This document shows, piece after piece, positions 14,601 through 26,143 of a DNA stretch of 64,000 nt. The stretch is taken from contig NZ_JAERRG010000001.1 in assembly GCF_016741935.1 (NCBI RefSeq), forward strand, positions 744,001-808,000. The letters run 5' to 3'. The notes under the pieces were generated by a model that saw nothing but the letters and a program-made list of their open reading frames with translations, did not search any database and was not told where the DNA came from. Both the position numbers and the translations under genes were made by a program. How positions within the stretch are numbered: the first letter of the stretch is position 1; each line of letters starts with the position of its first letter. Source of the DNA: Streptomyces endocoffeicus (GTDB taxonomy: Bacteria > Actinomycetota > Actinomycetes > Streptomycetales > Streptomycetaceae).

Positions 14601-17600
14601 CCCAGGTGGGAGGGGGTGACCTTCATAAACGACGGCCGACCAGCACCACCCGCCGACTCATCGAGGTCTGCCAGCACCACCCGGCCACCACTGACCAGCG
14701 GGGTGTAGAGCGCGGTGACGGTCAGGTCGAACGCGACGGAAGAATGCAGCAACGCCGTCCCCGACGCATCCGGATACACCTCACGCGCCCGCTCCAGATA
14801 CGCCCCCACCGAACGATGCTCAACCACCACACCCTTGGGACGACCCGTCGAACCCGACGTATAAATCACATACGCGGGCGTATTGAGACTCACCACCGCC
14901 GACACCGGCTCATCCCCATACGCATCGGCCGCCCCGAGATCCGCCACGTCATCGATCACCAGGACCGGCCGGGCATCGCTCAGGATGTGAGCCTTGCGCT
15001 CCGCCGGATACTCCGGATCCACCGGCACATAAGCGCCACCGGCCTTCAGCACACCCAGCAGCGTCACCACCAACTCCACCGACCGGGGCAAGGCGATGGC
15101 CACAAACCGCTCGGGCCCCGCTCCCCGCTCGATCAGCCACCGGGCGACCCGGTTCGACCGCCCGTCCAGCTCCGCGTACGTCAGCCGGGCGTCACCGAAC
15201 ACCACGGCCACCGCGTCCGGCGTCCGCGCCACCTGCTCCGCGAACAGCACCGGCAGCGACACACCCCGTACGTCGCGCCGCTCGCCGTTCCACTCGACCA
15301 GCACCCGCTCCCGCTCCGCCGCATCCAGCAACTCCACCTCCCCGATACGACGCTCGGGGTCCTCGGCCAGCTCGGTCAGAACCCGGACGAAACGCTCGGC
15401 GACACTCTGCGCGGTGGCCCGGTCGAACAGATCGGTGCTGAAGTCCAGAGCCCCCTCCAGCACCACACTTCCGTCCGCATCGTCGCGCCGTTCACCGAGC
15501 CGGAAGGACAGGTCGAACTTCGCCCCTCCGGCGGCCACCGGTTCACCGGTCACTGACAGGCCCGGCAGCGAGGTGACGGCCGACGCCCCGGCCTGCTCGG
15601 TGTTGTTCAGCGTGAGCATCGTCTGGAAGAGCGGATGCCGGGCGAGCGAACGCTCCGGGTTGACCACCTCGACCAGCCGCTCGAAGGGCAGATCCTGGTA
15701 CGCGTACGCCTCCAGATCCCGCGCCCGCACCCGCTCGATCAGCTCCGCGAACGTCGGGTTGCCGGAGGTGTCCGTCCGCAGCACCAAGGTGTTCACGAAG
15801 AAGCCGACGAGATCGTCCAGCGCGTCGTCCGTGCGGCCGGCGATGGCCGTGCCCAACGGGATGTCCGTCCCGGCGCCGAGCCGTGTCAGCAGCGTGGACA
15901 GCGCCGCCTGCACCACCATGAACAGGCTGGCCCGACGCTCACGGGCGATCCGCGTCAGCTCATCGTGAAGGGCGGATGGCAGCTCGAAGGTGATCCGATC
16001 GCCGTCGAACGAGGCGGTCGCCGGCCGTGGCCGGTCGAAGGGCAGCGGCAGTTCCTCCGGAAGGTCGGCCAGCGCCTCCTGCCAGTAGCCGAGTTGGCGG
16101 GAGATCTCGCTCTCCGCGTCGTGTTCGGCCCCCAGCACCTCGCGCTGCCAGATGCTGTAGTCCGCGTACTGCACCGGCAGCGGCTCCCACTCCGGAGCCT
16201 CACCGGAGCCGACTCGTGCCGCGTAGGCGCGTGTCAGATCGCGGGCCAGTGGGCCCATCGACCAGGCGTCGCTCGCGATGTGATGCGCGACGACCAGCAG
16301 GACGGACTCGTCATCGCCCAGCTCGAACAGCCACGCCCGTAGCGGCACATCGTCCATGAGGTCGAAGGGCGTCCGGATCGTCCGGTTCAGCTCTTCCCGT
16401 ACGGCCTCCCGGTCGATCGCGGCCACCGTCAGGTCCACCTCGGCAGCGTCCAGGATCACCTGGTACGCACCGTCGGCGTCCTCGGCGAACACCGTACGCA
16501 GGCTCTCGTGCCGGGCCACCACATCGCCCAGGGCCAGCCGTAACGCGCGCGCGTCCAGCTCACCGCTCAGCCGCAGCGCCACCGGAATGTTGTACGTGGC
16601 ACTCGGCCCCTCGAACTGGTGCAGGAACCACAACCGCTGCTGCGCCAGCGACAACGGCAACCGCGGCGGCCTCGGCACCACCGCTCGCAGCCGGGTCCGT
16701 GCCACCGCCGACGCGTCCAGCACATCAGCGAGTTCGGCGACGGTGGGTGCCTCGAAGACGCGGCGTACGGCGAGTTCGGCGTCCAGGACGGTACGGATGC
16801 GGCTGACCAGTTTGGTCGCGAGGAGGGAGTGGCCACCGAGGCCGAAGAAGTCGTCATCGACGGTGACCGACTCCAGGCCCAGCACCTCGGCGAACAGACC
16901 GCACAGGATCTCCTCACGCGGCGAACGCGGCGCCCGGCCGGTGGCGGTGTCCGAACCGTAGTCGGGCGCGGGCAGCGCCCGCCGGTCCAGCTTCCCGTTC
17001 GCGGTGAGCGGGAAGGCATCCAGCGTCACAAAGGCCGACGGCACCATGTACGCAGGGAGTTGCGCGGCCACGTGCTCACGCAGGGCCAGGGTTTCGGGGC
17101 TGCCCTCCACGGCCGGGATCACATAGGCGACGAGCCGTTTGTCGCCGGGCCGGTCCTCGCGGACGAGGACGGCGGCCTGGGCCACGCCGTCATGCCCGGC
17201 AAGCACCGTCTCGATCTCACCCAGCTCGATACGGAAGCCCCGCAGCTTGACCTGGTCATCGACCCGGGAGAGGTACTCCAGCTCACCCGCGGCCGTCCAC
17301 CGCACCAGGTCACCGGTGCGATACATCCGCCCACCGCCGGTGCGGTCGAACGGATCGGCCACGAAGCGTTCGGCGGTCAGCCCCGAGCGTCCGTGATAGC
17401 CACGGACCACACCCTCACCCGCGATATACAACTCACCCGGCACCCCGACCGGCACCGGCCGCAACCCACCATCCAGCACATACACCTCGGTATTGGCGAT
17501 CGGCCGCCCGATACGCGGCGCACCCGCCCCCTCCGACGTGACCGACCACGCCGTCGACCAGATCGTGGTCTCCGTCGGGCCATACATATTCGTCACCGAC

Positions 17601-20600
17601 CCGGCCCGCTCAACCAACGCCACCGCCAGATCAGCGGGCAGAGCCTCACCACCCACCAACACCCGCACACCCGCCAGCACCGAAGCATCCTCGGCCAGCA
17701 CCGCACGCCACAAACTCGGCGTCGCCTGCATCACCGAAATCCGCTCAGCCGACACCAACCCACACAACGCCACCGGATCCCGCACCACATCCCGCTCCGC
17801 CACCACCACCGCCGCACCACTCAACAACGGCACGAACAGCTCCAGACCCGCGATATCGAACCCGACGGTGGTCACCGCCAGCAACCGGTCCGCCCCGGTG
17901 AGCTGCAACCGCTCCGCCATCGCCACCACGAAATTCGCCAACGACCCCTGCGGCACCACCACACCCTTCGGCCGACCCGTCGACCCCGACGTATAAATCA
18001 CATACGCGGAGGTGGTGAGGTCCATCGCCGCCCGTGCCTCCTCGGGCCCGGCCGGATCGTCCAGCGCGTCCCGCACGACGGGCTCGTCCAGGAGCAGACG
18101 CGGAATCTCGATGGTCTCGGGGAGATGGTCGCCGGTCTCCGTCGTGGTGAGGATGAGAGTCGGTGCGGCGTCCTGGACCATGTAGGCGAGCCGGTCGGCC
18201 GGATACTCCGTATCCAGCGGCAAGTACGCCGCCCCCGCCTTCCACACCGCCAGCAACGCCACCACCAGATCCACCGACCTCGGCAACGCCACCGCGACAA
18301 AGCCCTCGGCCCGCACCCCACGGTCAACCAGCAACCGCGCCAGACGCCCGGCCCGAGCGTTCAACTCGCCGTACGACAGCGACGCCCCACCAGCCACCAC
18401 CGCCACCGCGTCCGGCGTCCGCGCCACCCGCTCCCCGAACAACTCCACCACCGAACGGCCCGGCACCTCACCCGCCGTGTCATTCCAGTCCCACAACACC
18501 GACCGCGCCTCCGCCTCGTCCAGCACATCGACGCGGGCCAGCGGGGCGGTCGGCTCGGCCACGGCCTGGGTGAGGAGCCGGAGGAACCGTTCGGTGAGGG
18601 TGTGTGCCGTCGCGCGGTCGAACAGGTCGGTGCTGAACTCCAGGACACCGTTGAGCGCGTGCACCTGCCCATTCTCGTCATGGCTCTCGACGAAGCCGAA
18701 GGCGAGGTCGAACTTGGCCACGGACGTTTCGACCTGCTGACGGTCGGCGGTGAGCCCGGGAAGACCCCCGAGGGAGTCCAACGCCCCTTGATAGTCGGTG
18801 TTGTTGAGGGTCAGCAACACCTGGAAGAGGGGGTGCCGGGAGAGCGAACGCTCCGGGTTGAGCACCTCGACCAGCCGCTCGAAGGGCAGGTCCTGATGGG
18901 CGTACGCGCCCAGGTTCGTCTCCCGGACCCGGTAGAGGAGCTCGGCGAAGCCGGGGTTCCCCGAGGTGTCCGTGCGCAGCACCAGCGTGTTCAGGAAGAC
19001 ACCGATCAGGTCGTCGAGCGAGGTGTCGGTCCGGCCGGCGATCGGTGTGCCGATGGGGATGTCCGTCCCCCCGCCGAGCCGGGTGAGCAGCGCCGCAAGG
19101 CCGGCCTGAAGCACCATGAACGGGCTGGCCTGCGCCTCCCGGGCCAGCTCGCCGATCCGTGCGTACAGCTCCGCGGACACCTGGAACGGAACGCGATCGC
19201 CCCGGTAGGAGGCGACGGGCGGGCGCGGCCGGTCGTACGGCAGCTCCAGCTGATCCGGCAGGCCCTCCAGCGCGGTGGTCCAGTAACCGAGCTGGCGCGA
19301 GATCTCGCTGTCGGAGTCGGACTCGTCGCCGAGGACATCGCGCTGCCAGATGCTGTAGTCCGCGTACTGCACCGGCAGCGGCTCCCACTCAGGGGCATCG
19401 CCCGAGGTGACCCGCGCGGTGTACGCCGCCGCCACGTCCCGCGCCAGCGGTGCGCGCGACCATGCGTCGCTCACGATGTGGTGTGTCAGGGCGAGCAGCA
19501 CATGCTCCTCTTCCGCGACCGCGAACAGCACGGCGCGGAAGGGGATTTCGGCAGCCAGGTCGAAGGGACGGGCCGCCGCCTCGGCCAGCGCCTCGTCCAG
19601 CCGCTCCTCGTCGGTCTCCACCAGCGGGAGCTCCGCACATACCTCGTTCATGGGCAGGACGATCTGCCAGGAGCCGTCGGTGTCCTCGGTGAAGACGGTG
19701 CGCAGGCTCTCGTGCCGGGCCACCACATCGCCCAGGGCCTGGCGCAGCGCGTCCCGGTCCAGCCGCCCGGTCAGCCGCAGCGCGACCGGAGCGTTGTAGG
19801 TGGCGCTGGGGCCCTCGAACTGGTTCAGGAACCACAGCCGCCGCTGGGCATACGACAGCGGAATCCGCTCCGGGCGCGGATCGGCCACGGTGACGCGGCG
19901 ACGCACACCGTCGGTCGCGAGGGCGGTGGAGATACCGGCGACGGTGGGGGTCTCGAAGAGCTGCCGGATGGGCAACTCCGCGTCCAGGACGCCACGGATC
20001 CTGCTGACCAGCCGGGTGGCCAGCAGCGAGTGGCCACCGAGCCGAAAGAAGTCATCGTCGACGGTGACCGACTCCACGCCCAGCACCTCGGCGAACAGAC
20101 CACACAGGATCTCCTCGCGCGGCGAACGCGGCGCCCGGCCAGGGACAGCGTCCGAACCGTAGTCGGGCGCGGGCAACGCACGCCGGTCCAGCTTTCCATT
20201 CGGCGTCAGCGGCAGCTCGGAGAGGGTGACAATCGCCGACGGCACCATGTAATCCGGCAGCGAAGCGGCCGCGTGCTCCCGCAGAACCGCGATGTCAAGG
20301 TGATCCGCCACCACATAGGCGACCAGTCGCTGGTCCCCGGCCCGATCCTCCCGCACGGCCACCGCGGCCTGAGCCACATCGGGATGGCCACGCAGCACAG
20401 CCTGGATCTCGCCCAGTTCGATACGGAAGCCCCGCACCTTGACCTGGTCATCCACCCGGCCCACGTACACGAGCTGTCCATCGGCGTTCCAGCGCGCCAG
20501 ATCCCCGGTGCGGTACATCCGCGCACCCGCCGGACCAAAGGGATCAGCGGTAAACCGCTCCCCCGTCAGATCCGGACGACGCCAATACCCCCGTGCCAGG

Positions 20601-23600
20601 ACCACACCACCGATGTACAGCTCACCGGCCACGCCCGGCGGCACCGGACGCAACGAGGCGTCCAGCACATACGCCCGCGTGTTCCAGAACGGCCGCCCGA
20701 TCGGCACCGCACCACCAACAACCTCCTGACCAGGCTCGATCCGGAAGTCGGTGCAGTTGACCGTCGCCTCGGTGGGACCGTACGCATTGACCACCCTCAC
20801 ATCCGGATGCGCCGCCCGCCAGGCTGCCAGCGCCTCGCCCACCAGCGCCTCACCACCGGTGATCAGCGTCCCCGACGGCGACACCTCCTCGGGCAGCGCT
20901 TCCAGCATTCCCAGGTGGGAGGGGGTGACCTTCATAAACGACGGTCGACCAGCACCACCCGCCGACTCATCGAGGTCTGCCAGCACCACCCGGCCACCGC
21001 TGACCAACGGCGTGTACAACGCCGTCACCGTCAGATCGAACGCCACCGACGAATGCAGCAACGCCGTCCCCGACGCATCCGGATACACCTCGCGTGCCCG
21101 CTCCAGATACGCCCCCACCGAACGATGCTCAACCACCACACCCTTAGGCCGACCCGTCGAACCCGACGTATAAATCACGTAGGCCGGAAGCGACAGCTCC
21201 CGCACCTCTTCCACCGGCTCATCCGAGTACGCATCGGCCGCCACGAGATCCGCGACCCCATCGATCACCAGCACCGGCCGCGCATCACTCAGGATGTGGG
21301 CCTTGCGCTCCGCCGGATACTCCGGATCCACCGGCACATACGCGCCGCCTGCCTTCAGCACACCCAGCAGCGTCACCACCAGCTCCACCGACCGCGGCAA
21401 CACCACACCCACAAACCGCTCAGCCCCCACCCCCTGCCCCACCAGCCACCGCGCCACCCGATTCGACCACGCCTCCAACTCCGCATACGTCAGCCGAACG
21501 TCACCGCACACCACCGCCACCGCATCCGGCGTCCGCACCACCTGCTCCGCGAACAACACCGGCAACGACACACCCCGCACACCCCGCGACTCACCATTCC
21601 ACTCGACCAGCACCCGCTCCCGCTCCGCCGCATCCAGCAACTCCACCTCACCGATACGACGCTCGGGGTCCTCGGCCAGCACGGTCAGCACGCGGACGAA
21701 ACGCTCGGCGACACTCTGCGCGGTGGCCCGGTCGAACAGATCGGTGCTGAAGTCCAGAGCCCCCTCCAGCACCACACCCCCATCAACCCCACCACGACGC
21801 TCCGCAAGCCGGAACGACAGATCGAACTTCGCCGCCCCCGCCGCCACCGGCTCACCCGTCACCGACAGGCCCGGCAACGAAACAACGGCCGACACCCCAC
21901 CCTGCTGTGTGTTGTTCAACGTCAACATCGTCTGGAACAACGGATGCCGCGACAGCGACCGCTCCGGATTGACCACCTCCACCAACCGCTCAAACGGAAG
22001 ATCCTGATAGGCGTACACCTCCAGATCCCGCACCCGCACCCGCTCGATCAGCTCCGCGAACGTCGGGTCACCGGAGGTGTCCGTCCGCAGCACCAGCGTG
22101 TTCACGAAGAAGCCGACCAGGTCGTCCAGCGCGTCATCGGTACGGCCGGCCACGGAGGTACCGAGGGGGATGTCCGTCCCCGCGCCCAGGCGCGTGAGCA
22201 GCGCGGACAGCGCCGCCTGCACCACCATGAACAGGCTGGCCCGGCGCTCACGGGCGATCCGCGTCAGCTTCTCGTGCAGCTCCGGAGCGAGGTCGAGAGT
22301 GACGGAGTCGCCCTGGTAGGTGGCGGCCGCCGGGCGGGGGCGGTCGAACGGCAGCGGCAGCTCCTCCGGAAGGTCCGCCAACGCCGCCTTCCAGTAGGCC
22401 AGTTGGCGGGTGATCTCGCTGTCGGGATCGTCCTCCGCACCCAGCACCTCGCGCTGCCAGATGCTGTAGTCCGCGTACTGCACCGGCAACGGCTCCCAGC
22501 CCGGAGCCCCGCCGGAGCCGACCCGCGCCGCGTACGCCCCGGTCAGATCGCGGGCCAGCGGGCCCATCGACCACGCGTCACTCGCGATGTGATGCGCGAC
22601 GACCAGCAGCACATACTCATCGCCGCCAAGCTCGAACAGCGAGACCCTCAGCGGCCTTTCCGACCGGAGGTCGAAGGTATGGCGGCCCTCGGTGAGGAGT
22701 TCGGCACGCAGCTGGGTCTCGTCGGTCCGTACGACGTTGAGCTCGACCTCCGCGGTGTCCAGGACCATCTGGTACGGACCGTCGGCGTCCTCGGCGAACA
22801 CCGTGCGCAGGCTCTCGTGCCGGGCCACCACATCGCCCAGGGCCAGCCGTAACGCGCGCTCGTCCAGCTCACCGCTCAGCCGCAGCGCCACCGGAATGTT
22901 GTACGTGGCACTCGGCCCCTCGAACTGATACAGGAACCACAACCGCTGCTGCGCCAGCGACAACGGCAACCGCACCGGACGCGGCACCACCGCCCGCAGC
23001 GGGGAGCGCACCGCGGTGGACGCGTCGAGCACGGTCGCGAGCTCGGCGACGGTGGGTGCCTCGAAGACGCGGCGCACCGCCAACTCGACGTCCAGGACCG
23101 AGCGGATCCGGCTGACCAGCTTCGTCGCCAGCAGCGAATGGCCGCCGAGGCCGAAGAAGTCGTCATCGATGGTGACCGACTCCAGGCCCAGCACCTCGGC
23201 GAACAGACCGCACAGGATCTCCTCGCGCGGCGAACGCGGGGCCCGGCCGCCCGTCGACCCCGGTCCGTAGTCGGGCGCGGGCAGGGCGCGCCGGTCCAGC
23301 TTGCCGTTCGGCGTCAGCGGGAAGGCGTCCAGGGTCGCGAACGCGGAGGGCACCATGTAGTCGGGCAGTTGCGCGGCCATATGCCGACGCAGATCGGTGC
23401 CGCTCGGTACGGCACCATCCGCCGCCGGGACGAGATAGGCGACGAGCCGTTTGTCGCCGGGCCGGTCCTCGCGGACGAGGACGGCGGCCTGGGCCACGCC
23501 GTCATGCCCGGCAAGCACCGTCTCGATCTCACCCAGCTCGATACGGAAGCCCCGCAGCTTGACCTGGTCATCGACCCGGGAGAGGTACTCCAGCTCACCC

Positions 23601-26143
23601 ACGGCAGACCACCGCACCAGGTCACCCGTGCGATACATCCGCCCACCGCCGGTGCGGTCGAACGGATCGGCCACAAACCGCTCCGACGTCAGCCCCGAGC
23701 GTCCGTGATAGCCACGGACCACACCCTCACCCGCGATATACAACTCACCCGGCACACCCACCGGCACCGGCCGCAACCCACCGTCCAGCACATACACCTC
23801 GGTATTGGCGATCGGCCGCCCGATACGCGGCGCACCCGCCCCCTCCGACGTGACCGACCACGCCGTCGACCAGATCGTGGTCTCCGTCGGGCCATACATG
23901 TTCGTCACCGACCCGGCCCGCTCAGCCAACGCCACCGCCAGATCAGCGGGCAGAGCCTCACCACCGACGAGGACCCGCACTCCTGTGAGCACGGAGGCGT
24001 CCTCGGCCAACACCGCCCGCCACAAACTCGGCGTCGCCTGCATCACCGAAATCCGCTCAGCCGACACCAACCCACACAACGCCACCGGATCCCGCACCAC
24101 ATCCCGCTCCGCCACCACCACCGCCGCACCACTCAACAACGGCACGAACAGCTCCAGACCCGCGATATCGAACCCCACCGTGGTCACCGCCAGCAACCGG
24201 TCCGCCCCGGCGAGCTGCAACCGCTCCGCCATCGCCACCACAAAGTTCGCCAACGGCCCCTGCGGAACGACCACCCCCTTCGGCCGACCCGTCGAACCCG
24301 ATGTGTAGATCACATACGCCGCGTGGGACGGCGCGGGGGGAACGAACCGCCGCTCCCCCTCCGTCCGGGAAAGCTCCTCGGCGGTCTCCGGCGCGTCCAG
24401 CAGCACCCGCGGGATGTCCACATCCGGCAGCACACCCGTCAGCTCATCCGTGGTGAGGATGAGCGTCGGCATGGCGTCCTGGAGCATGTAGGCGAGCCGG
24501 TCCGCCGGGTACTCCGTATCCAGCGGCAAGTACGCCGCCCCCGCCTTCCACACCGCCAGCAACGCCACCACCAGATCCACCGACCTCGGCAACGCCACCG
24601 CCACGAACGCATCGGGCCGCACCCCACGCCCGACCAGCAACCCCGCCAAACGCCCAGCGCGCTCATCCAGCTCGCGATACGACAGCGACACCCCACCAGC
24701 CACCACCGCCACCGCGTCCGGTGTCCGCGCCACCCGCTCCCCGAACAACTCCACCACCGAACGACCCGGCACCTCACCCGCCGTGTCATTCCAGTCCCAC
24801 AACACCGACCGCGCCTCCGCCTCGTCCAGCACATCGACGCGGCCGACGGGCAGCTCGGGGTCGGCGACGAGTGCGTGCAGGACACGTACGAAACGGTCCA
24901 AGAACCGCTGGGCGGCGGCCTCGTCGAAGACATCGGGCCGGTAGTTGAGTCTGAACAGCATGGTGTCGCGGGCGGAGCCGACCAGCATCAGCGGGTAGTG
25001 GGTGGCTTCGCGGTCCTTGCTGGGGACGAGTTGGACGGCGGCGGCGATGCCCTCGCCGCCGGTGGCGGCGCGGTCGACGGGATAGTTCTGGAACACCATG
25101 GAGGTGTCGAAGAGCTCGCCGTGGCCCACCGCGCGCTGGATCTCGGGGAGTTCGAGGTGCTGGTGTGGTGTGAGCCGGGTCTGCTCGGCCTGGACGCGGG
25201 TGAGGAGTTCGACGAACGGTTCTGCGGCACGCACCCGTATCCGGGTGGGCAGGGTGTTGATGAACAGGCCCACCATCCGTTCGACGCCGTCGATCTGTGG
25301 CGGGCGCCCGGAGACAGTGGTGCCGAAGACGATGTCGTCGCGACCGGTGTGTCGGCCAAGGGTGATCGCCCAGGCCGTCTGTACGACGGTGTTGAGGGTG
25401 ACGCCGCGGCTCCGGGCGATCTCGGTGAGGGCGGCGGTGTCGGACCGGGAGAAGGAGGCGAGGACCTCGGCGGAGGCGACCGTGGTGCGGGCGACGCCCG
25501 GGGCCACCGGGCTGGGTTCGGCGAGGTCGGCGAACGCCTCGCGCCAGGCGGCGCGGGCGGCCTCGCGGTCCTGTGCCGCCAGCCAGGTGAGGTAATCGCG
25601 GTAGGGGCGTACGCGGGGCATGGCGCTGTCGTCGCCGTGGGCGTCGTACAGCGCGCACAGTTCGCCCATGAGGACGGGCAGCGACCAGCCGTCCAGCACC
25701 AGGTGGTGGTTGGTCAGCACCAGGCGGTGGAGCGAGGCACCCAGCCGGATGAGGGTGAATCGCAGCAGCGGTGGCCGGGTCACGTCGATCCGTGTGCTCC
25801 GGTCGGCGGTCATGGCCTCGGCCGCGGCCGCGGGCCGCTCGCCCTCGGGCAGCGCGGTCAGGTCGGTCTCGGTCCAGGGCAGCGGCACAGTGCGCATCAC
25901 CACCTGCGCCCAGTCGCCGTTCTTGCGCTGCCGGAAGGCGGCGCGCAGGGTGGCGTGGCGGGCCAGGAGGGCCTCGGCGGCGGTGCGCAGGATGGCCGTG
26001 TCCAGCGGGCCCTCGATGTCGAAAGCCGCCTGGACGACGTAGGGGTCGAGTTCACCCTGGTCGTAGACGCTGTGGAAGAGCAGGCCCTCGTGGAGCGGGG
26101 CCAGCGGCAGGATGTCCTCGATCTTCCGCGGGGTGCGACTCAC
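5633..26143 (-). CDS. NRPS B: six modules Gly-Asp-Gly-Asp-Gly-Thr with terminal epimerase domain
   Basis: This 6,836-residue synthetase has a GTG start that overlaps the stop of NRPS A (GTGA). It contains six C-A-T modules and a C-terminal E domain. P-loops lie near residues 617, 1,662, 2,718, 3,762, 4,822 and 5,883. Pocket residues read DILQLGMIW (glycine type) in modules 1, 3 and 5, DLTKIGAVN (aspartate type) in modules 2 and 4, and DFWNVGMVH (threonine type) in module 6. The carrier of module 6 has the GGDSI form that precedes epimerases. The E domain (about 6,330-6,830) shows HHLVVDGVS, so the Thr is expected as D- or D-allo-Thr. The first C domain is of the [14 protein letters not shown], post-epimerase type, matching D-Pip upstream. 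Modules 2-6 have HHxxSDAWS in place of the usual HHxxxDG. The product segment is Gly4 to Thr9, including the Asp-X-Asp-Gly calcium motif. Large parts are a tandem bimodule duplication. Confidence 0.95.
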   Translation of the reverse strand: MSRTPRKIEDILPLAPLHEGLLFHSVYDQGELDPYVVQAAFDIEGPLDTAILRTAAEALLARHATLRAAFRQRKNGDWAQVVMRTVPLPWTETDLTALPEGERPAAAAEAMTADRSTRIDVTRPPLLRFTLIRLGASLHRLVLTNHHLVLDGWSLPVLMGELCALYDAHGDDSAMPRVRPYRDYLTWLAAQDREAARAAWREAFADLAEPSPVAPGVARTTVASAEVLASFSRSDTAALTEIARSRGVTLNTVVQTAWAITLGRHTGRDDIVFGTTVSGRPPQIDGVERMVGLFINTLPTRIRVRAAEPFVELLTRVQAEQTRLTPHQHLELPEIQRAVGHGELFDTSMVFQNYPVDRAATGGEGIAAAVQLVPSKDREATHYPLMLVGSARDTMLFRLNYRPDVFDEAAAQRFLDRFVRVLHALVADPELPVGRVDVLDEAEARSVLWDWNDTAGEVPGRSVVELFGERVARTPDAVAVVAGGVSLSYRELDERAGRLAGLLVGRGVRPDAFVAVALPRSVDLVVALLAVWKAGAAYLPLDTEYPADRLAYMLQDAMPTLILTTDELTGVLPDVDIPRVLLDAPETAEELSRTEGERRFVPPAPSHAAYVIYTSGSTGRPKGVVVPQGPLANFVVAMAERLQLAGADRLLAVTTVGFDIAGLELFVPLLSGAAVVVAERDVVRDPVALCGLVSAERISVMQATPSLWRAVLAEDASVLTGVRVLVGGEALPADLAVALAERAGSVTNMYGPTETTIWSTAWSVTSEGAGAPRIGRPIANTEVYVLDGGLRPVPVGVPGELYIAGEGVVRGYHGRSGLTSERFVADPFDRTGGGRMYRTGDLVRWSAVGELEYLSRVDDQVKLRGFRIELGEIETVLAGHDGVAQAAVLVREDRPGDKRLVAYLVPAADGAVPSGTDLRRHMAAQLPDYMVPSAFATLDAFPLTPNGKLDRRALPAPDYGPGSTGGRAPRSPREEILCGLFAEVLGLESVTIDDDFFGLGGHSLLATKLVSRIRSVLDVELAVRRVFEAPTVAELATVLDASTAVRSPLRAVVPRPVRLPLSLAQQRLWFLYQFEGPSATYNIPVALRLSGELDERALRLALGDVVARHESLRTVFAEDADGPYQMVLDTAEVELNVVRTDETQLRAELLTEGRHTFDLRSERPLRVSLFELGGDEYVLLVVAHHIASDAWSMGPLARDLTGAYAARVGSGGAPGWEPLPVQYADYSIWQREVLGAEDDPDSEITRQLAYWKAALADLPEELPLPFDRPRPAAATYQGDSVTLDLAPELHEKLTRIARERRASLFMVVQAALSALLTRLGAGTDIPLGTSVAGRTDDALDDLVGFFVNTLVLRTDTSGDPTFAELIERVRVRDLEVYAYQDLPFERLVEVVNPERSLSRHPLFQTMLTLNNTQQGGVSAVVSLPGLSVTGEPVAAGAAKFDLSFRLAERRGGVDGGVVLEGALDFSTDLFDRATAQSVAERFVRVLTVLAEDPERRIGEVELLDAAERERVLVEWNGESRGVRGVSLPVLFAEQVVRTPDAVAVVCGDVRLTYAELEAWSNRVARWLVGQGVGAERFVGVVLPRSVELVVTLLGVLKAGGAYVPVDPEYPAERKAHILSDARPVLVIDGVADLVAADAYSDEPVEEVRELSLPAYVIYTSGSTGRPKGVVVEHRSVGAYLERAREVYPDASGTALLHSSVAFDLTVTALYTPLVSGGRVVLADLDESAGGAGRPSFMKVTPSHLGMLEALPEEVSPSGTLITGGEALVGEALAAWRAAHPDVRVVNAYGPTEATVNCTDFRIEPGQEVVGGAVPIGRPFWNTRAYVLDASLRPVPPGVAGELYIGGVVLARGYWRRPDLTGERFTADPFGPAGARMYRTGDLARWNADGQLVYVGRVDDQVKVRGFRIELGEIQAVLRGHPDVAQAAVAVREDRAGDQRLVAYVVADHLDIAVLREHAAASLPDYMVPSAIVTLSELPLTPNGKLDRRALPAPDYGSDAVPGRAPRSPREEILCGLFAEVLGVESVTVDDDFFRLGGHSLLATRLVSRIRGVLDAELPIRQLFETPTVAGISTALATDGVRRRVTVADPRPERIPLSYAQRRLWFLNQFEGPSATYNAPVALRLTGRLDRDALRQALGDVVARHESLRTVFTEDTDGSWQIVLPMNEVCAELPLVETDEERLDEALAEAAARPFDLAAEIPFRAVLFAVAEEEHVLLALTHHIVSDAWSRAPLARDVAAAYTARVTSGDAPEWEPLPVQYADYSIWQRDVLGDESDSDSEISRQLGYWTTALEGLPDQLELPYDRPRPPVASYRGDRVPFQVSAELYARIGELAREAQASPFMVLQAGLAALLTRLGGGTDIPIGTPIAGRTDTSLDDLIGVFLNTLVLRTDTSGNPGFAELLYRVRETNLGAYAHQDLPFERLVEVLNPERSLSRHPLFQVLLTLNNTDYQGALDSLGGLPGLTADRQQVETSVAKFDLAFGFVESHDENGQVHALNGVLEFSTDLFDRATAHTLTERFLRLLTQAVAEPTAPLARVDVLDEAEARSVLWDWNDTAGEVPGRSVVELFGERVARTPDAVAVVAGGASLSYGELNARAGRLARLLVDRGVRAEGFVAVALPRSVDLVVALLAVWKAGAAYLPLDTEYPADRLAYMVQDAAPTLILTTTETGDHLPETIEIPRLLLDEPVVRDALDDPAGPEEARAAMDLTTSAYVIYTSGSTGRPKGVVVPQGSLANFVVAMAERLQLTGADRLLAVTTVGFDIAGLELFVPLLSGAAVVVAERDVVRDPVALCGLVSAERISVMQATPSLWRAVLAEDASVLAGVRVLVGGEALPADLAVALVERAGSVTNMYGPTETTIWSTAWSVTSEGAGAPRIGRPIANTEVYVLDGGLRPVPVGVPGELYIAGEGVVRGYHGRSGLTAERFVADPFDRTGGGRMYRTGDLVRWTAAGELEYLSRVDDQVKLRGFRIELGEIETVLAGHDGVAQAAVLVREDRPGDKRLVAYVIPAVEGSPETLALREHVAAQLPAYMVPSAFVTLDAFPLTANGKLDRRALPAPDYGSDTATGRAPRSPREEILCGLFAEVLGLESVTVDDDFFGLGGHSLLATKLVSRIRTVLDAELAVRRVFEAPTVAELADVLDASAVARTRLRAVVPRPPRLPLSLAQQRLWFLHQFEGPSATYNIPVALRLSGELDARALRLALGDVVARHESLRTVFAEDADGAYQVILDAAEVDLTVAAIDREAVREELNRTIRTPFDLMDDVPLRAWLFELGDDESVLLVVAHHIASDAWSMGPLARDLTRAYAARVGSGEAPEWEPLPVQYADYSIWQREVLGAEHDAESEISRQLGYWQEALADLPEELPLPFDRPRPATASFDGDRITFELPSALHDELTRIARERRASLFMVVQAALSTLLTRLGAGTDIPLGTAIAGRTDDALDDLVGFFVNTLVLRTDTSGNPTFAELIERVRARDLEAYAYQDLPFERLVEVVNPERSLARHPLFQTMLTLNNTEQAGASAVTSLPGLSVTGEPVAAGGAKFDLSFRLGERRDDADGSVVLEGALDFSTDLFDRATAQSVAERFVRVLTELAEDPERRIGEVELLDAAERERVLVEWNGERRDVRGVSLPVLFAEQVARTPDAVAVVFGDARLTYAELDGRSNRVARWLIERGAGPERFVAIALPRSVELVVTLLGVLKAGGAYVPVDPEYPAERKAHILSDARPVLVIDDVADLGAADAYGDEPVSAVVSLNTPAYVIYTSGSTGRPKGVVVEHRSVGAYLERAREVYPDASGTALLHSSVAFDLTVTALYTPLVSGGRVVLADLDESAGGAGRPSFMKVTPSHLGMLEALPEEVSPSGTLITGGEALVGEALAAWRAAHPGVRVVNAYGPTEATVNCADFRIEPGQEVAGGAVPIGRPFWNTRAYVLDAGLRPVPPGVAGELYIGGVVLARGYLGRADLTAERFTADPYGPAGARMYRTGDVARWNADGQLVYVGRVDDQVKVRGFRIELGEIQAVLSGHPEVAQAAAVVREDRAGDRRLVAYVVADPSVSDTDLREHAAGSLPDYMVPSAFVTLEELPLTPNGKLDRRALPAPDYGSDTATGRAPRSPREEILCGLFAEVLGLESVTVDDDFFHLGGHSLLATKLVSRIRTVLDAELPIRQLFETPTVAGISTALATDGVRRGLTVADPRPERIPLSYAQRRLWFLNQFEGPSATYNVPIALRLTGPLDRDALRLALGDVVARHESLRTVFTEDADGAYQVVRPADEASPELTTVETDRVSLEGQLRKAARRGFDLSADAAELPVRATLFALDGGAEHVLLLVLHHIVSDAWSRAPLARDLTAAYAARVTTGEAPALEPLPVQYADYSIWQRDVLGEESDPESEIARQLTYWTGALADLPDQLELPYDRPRPSVASYRGDRIPFEIPADLYDKVAALARDTQSSPFMVVQAGLAALLTRLGGGTDIPIGTPIAGRTDTALDDLVGVFINTLVLRADTSGRPTARALIERVRTRNLAAYAHQDLPFERLVEVLNPERSLARHPLFQVLLAFNNTDTAATEQAVAGIPDLTVSPMAADTGVGKFDLSFAFTEQPHGAGGLPGVLEYSTDLFDRSTVEALGRRYLRVLRGMVDAPDAPLDRVELLDEAEARSVLWDWNDTAGEVPGRSVVELFGERVARTPDAVAVVAGGVSLSYRELDVRADRLARLLADRGVRPEAFVAVALPRSVDLVVALLAVWKAGAAYLPLDTEYPADRLAYMLQDAAPQLILTTGELESVLPDVDFPRVLLDAPETAEELSRMEGERRFVPPAPSHAAYVIYTSGSTGRPKGVVVPQGPLANFVVAMAERFQLTGADRLLAVTTVGFDIAGLELFVPLLSGAAVVVAERDAVRDPVALCALVTNERISVMQATPSLWRAVLAEDASVLTGVRVLVGGEALPADLAVALAERAGSVTNMYGPTETTIWSTAWSVTPDTARAPRIGRPIANTQVYVLDDGLRPVPAGVPGELYIAGEGVVRGYHGRSGLTAERFVADPFDRTGGGRMYRTGDLVRWTAVGELEYLSRVDDQVKLRGFRIELGEIEAVLAGHEQVAQAAVLVREDRPGDKRLVAYVIPSVAGGPESLALREHVAAQLPGYMVPSAFTTLDAFPLTANGKLNRRALPAPDYGPDTATGRAPRSPREEILCGLFAEVLGLESVTIDDDFFHLGGHSLLATKLVSRIRTVLDAELAVRRVFEAPTVAELATALDESAAVRGRVVSAKRPARVPLSHAQQRLWFLQHLEGPSDAYNMVVSLDLTGALDEEALRQALNDVVVRHESLRTVFADDAGGGAYQVVLAPDQAPVPLSVAEVADEGSVDRLMRDAAAYAFDLSAEIPIRASLFRLPAAAGGSGGAETDRSALLLLTHHIASDAWSRGILVRDLTAAYAARVTSGRAPAWEPLPVQYADYSLWQRDLLGDESDSGSEIARQLDHWTRALEGLPEELALPFDRPRPAAASYRGDRVGFELPPGLYERLTRIAGEQRASLYMVLQAALATLLTRLGAGSDIPIGTPVAGRTDDALDDLVGFFVNTLVLRTDTSGNPTFTELVERVRARDLEAYAHQDLPFERLVEVVNPERSLARHPLFQTVLNLNNAARPLTARTGLTVTGRPLGAPSAKFDLAFEITEITETTGAAGAAGATGAGLGCALDFSTDLFDRATAQRIADRFVRLLEQVAADPAVRIQDLRILDPAEWRELTAPPRHPAASGDTISGDTIVSRFERQVAATPDAIAVTYETTSLTYSEVNARANRLAHLLRERGAGPRRYVGLSMPRTEELVVAVLGVLKSGAAYVPIDPAYPADRIAYMIDDARPILTVTPDVLAESERYHAADPDVALSPLDTAYVIYTSGSTGRPKGVEVPHGNAIRLMDSTGHWFDFGPDDVWTLFHSYAFDFSVWELWGPLLHGGRLVVVSHETSRTPDRFLKLLVDERVTVLNQTPSAFYQLMAADRDNSEDAARLRLRHVVFGGEALEPGRLADWYSRHPDDAPSLVNMYGITETTVHVTHVALDEAVVAASSGSVIGEPIPDLAVYVLDERLRPVPTGVVGELYVVGAGLARGYLGRPGLTAERFVADPFGEGRMYRTGDTGRRLADGRLEYHGRVDDQVKLRGFRIELGEIEAAVEAHASVAQAAVILREDRPGDKRLVAYAVPTARAESTPGSDALRAHLATALPEHMVPSAVVVLDALPLTLNGKLDRRALPAPVYGGKPEADRRGPRTEREKTLCALFADVLGLDGVGIDDGFFDLGGDSIMSIQLVSRARRAGLELAVRDVFEHRTVAALADIATETVRVAAEEPGADVGDVPLTPIVRWFLERGGPADQFNQSRLIQVPAALRHEHLRSAVQSVLDHHGALRARLTAADERRLEVRRPGTVDAASLVRRVAAAGLEEPAQRDLVRRETEAARERLDLDAGRLVQVVWFDRGADTPGLLLLLVHHLVVDGVSWRVLVPDLAEAYRAVSAGRQPELQPVGTSLRRWAQRLTEAAARPARAAEAAWWQEVLRPGDPLLGRRALDPARDRYGSAAHLTVTLPVAVTENLLTRVPSVFTAEINDVLLTAFALAWARWRGGRGAWGAGGPPAGVLLDLEGHGREEDLVGAVDLSRTVGWFTSLYPVRIDPGGVDLADAFAGGPAAGEAVKRIKEQLRAVPDKGIGYGLVRYLNASTAPGFTRLPEPRVAFNYLGRFTVADAEEAGSATVPDWTVLTSAAGIGGTDPRVPLAHPLELNARTDDGPRGPELAATWTWAEGILDRTEVGALADLWFQALTALTEHAERPDAGGLTVSDVSLSLLSQDEIELLEDDWRTM
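10390..12164 (-). repeat. Third, partial copy of the Gly-module unit inside NRPS B (A-T of Gly8)
   Basis: This stretch encodes the A and T domains of module 5. It is nearly identical in DNA to the A-T parts of modules 3 and 1. Corresponding landmarks are spaced 6,309 and 6,312 bases apart (10,830, 17,139 and 23,451). Downstream (lower coordinates) the similarity fades in the C domain of the Thr module, so this copy is partial. Boundaries are approximate. Confidence 0.7.
12165..18478 (-). repeat. Tandem copy 2 of the Gly-Asp bimodule (Gly6 A-T, C-A-T Asp7, next C)
   Basis: This is one period, about 6.31 kb, of an internal tandem duplication in NRPS B. The block encoding [18 protein letters not shown] recurs near 12,164, 18,478 and 24,784, which sets the period. 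The unit carries the A-T of Gly6, the whole Asp7 module and the following C domain. The Asp A-domain landmark is also spaced by 6,309 bases (about 14,451 and 20,760). Ends are approximate. Confidence 0.75.
18479..24784 (-). repeat. Tandem copy 1 of the Gly-Asp bimodule (Gly4 A-T, C-A-T Asp5, next C)
   Basis: This is the upstream copy (in the direction of translation) of the 6.31-kb bimodule. In a stretch of about 200 bases compared by eye between 17,401 and 23,713 I found four differences, so the copies are recent or kept alike by gene conversion. Identity is lower in the C-domain parts. Ends are approximate. Confidence 0.75.

Noticed and set aside
16619..22852. A 2,077-residue plus-strand open frame opposite NRPS B
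   Set aside because: Composition is Arg/His/Gln/Pro-rich without domains, and it lies exactly antisense to well-supported NRPS modules. It is an effect of GC-rich third positions. The same holds for the other long plus-strand frames between 105 and 40,000.
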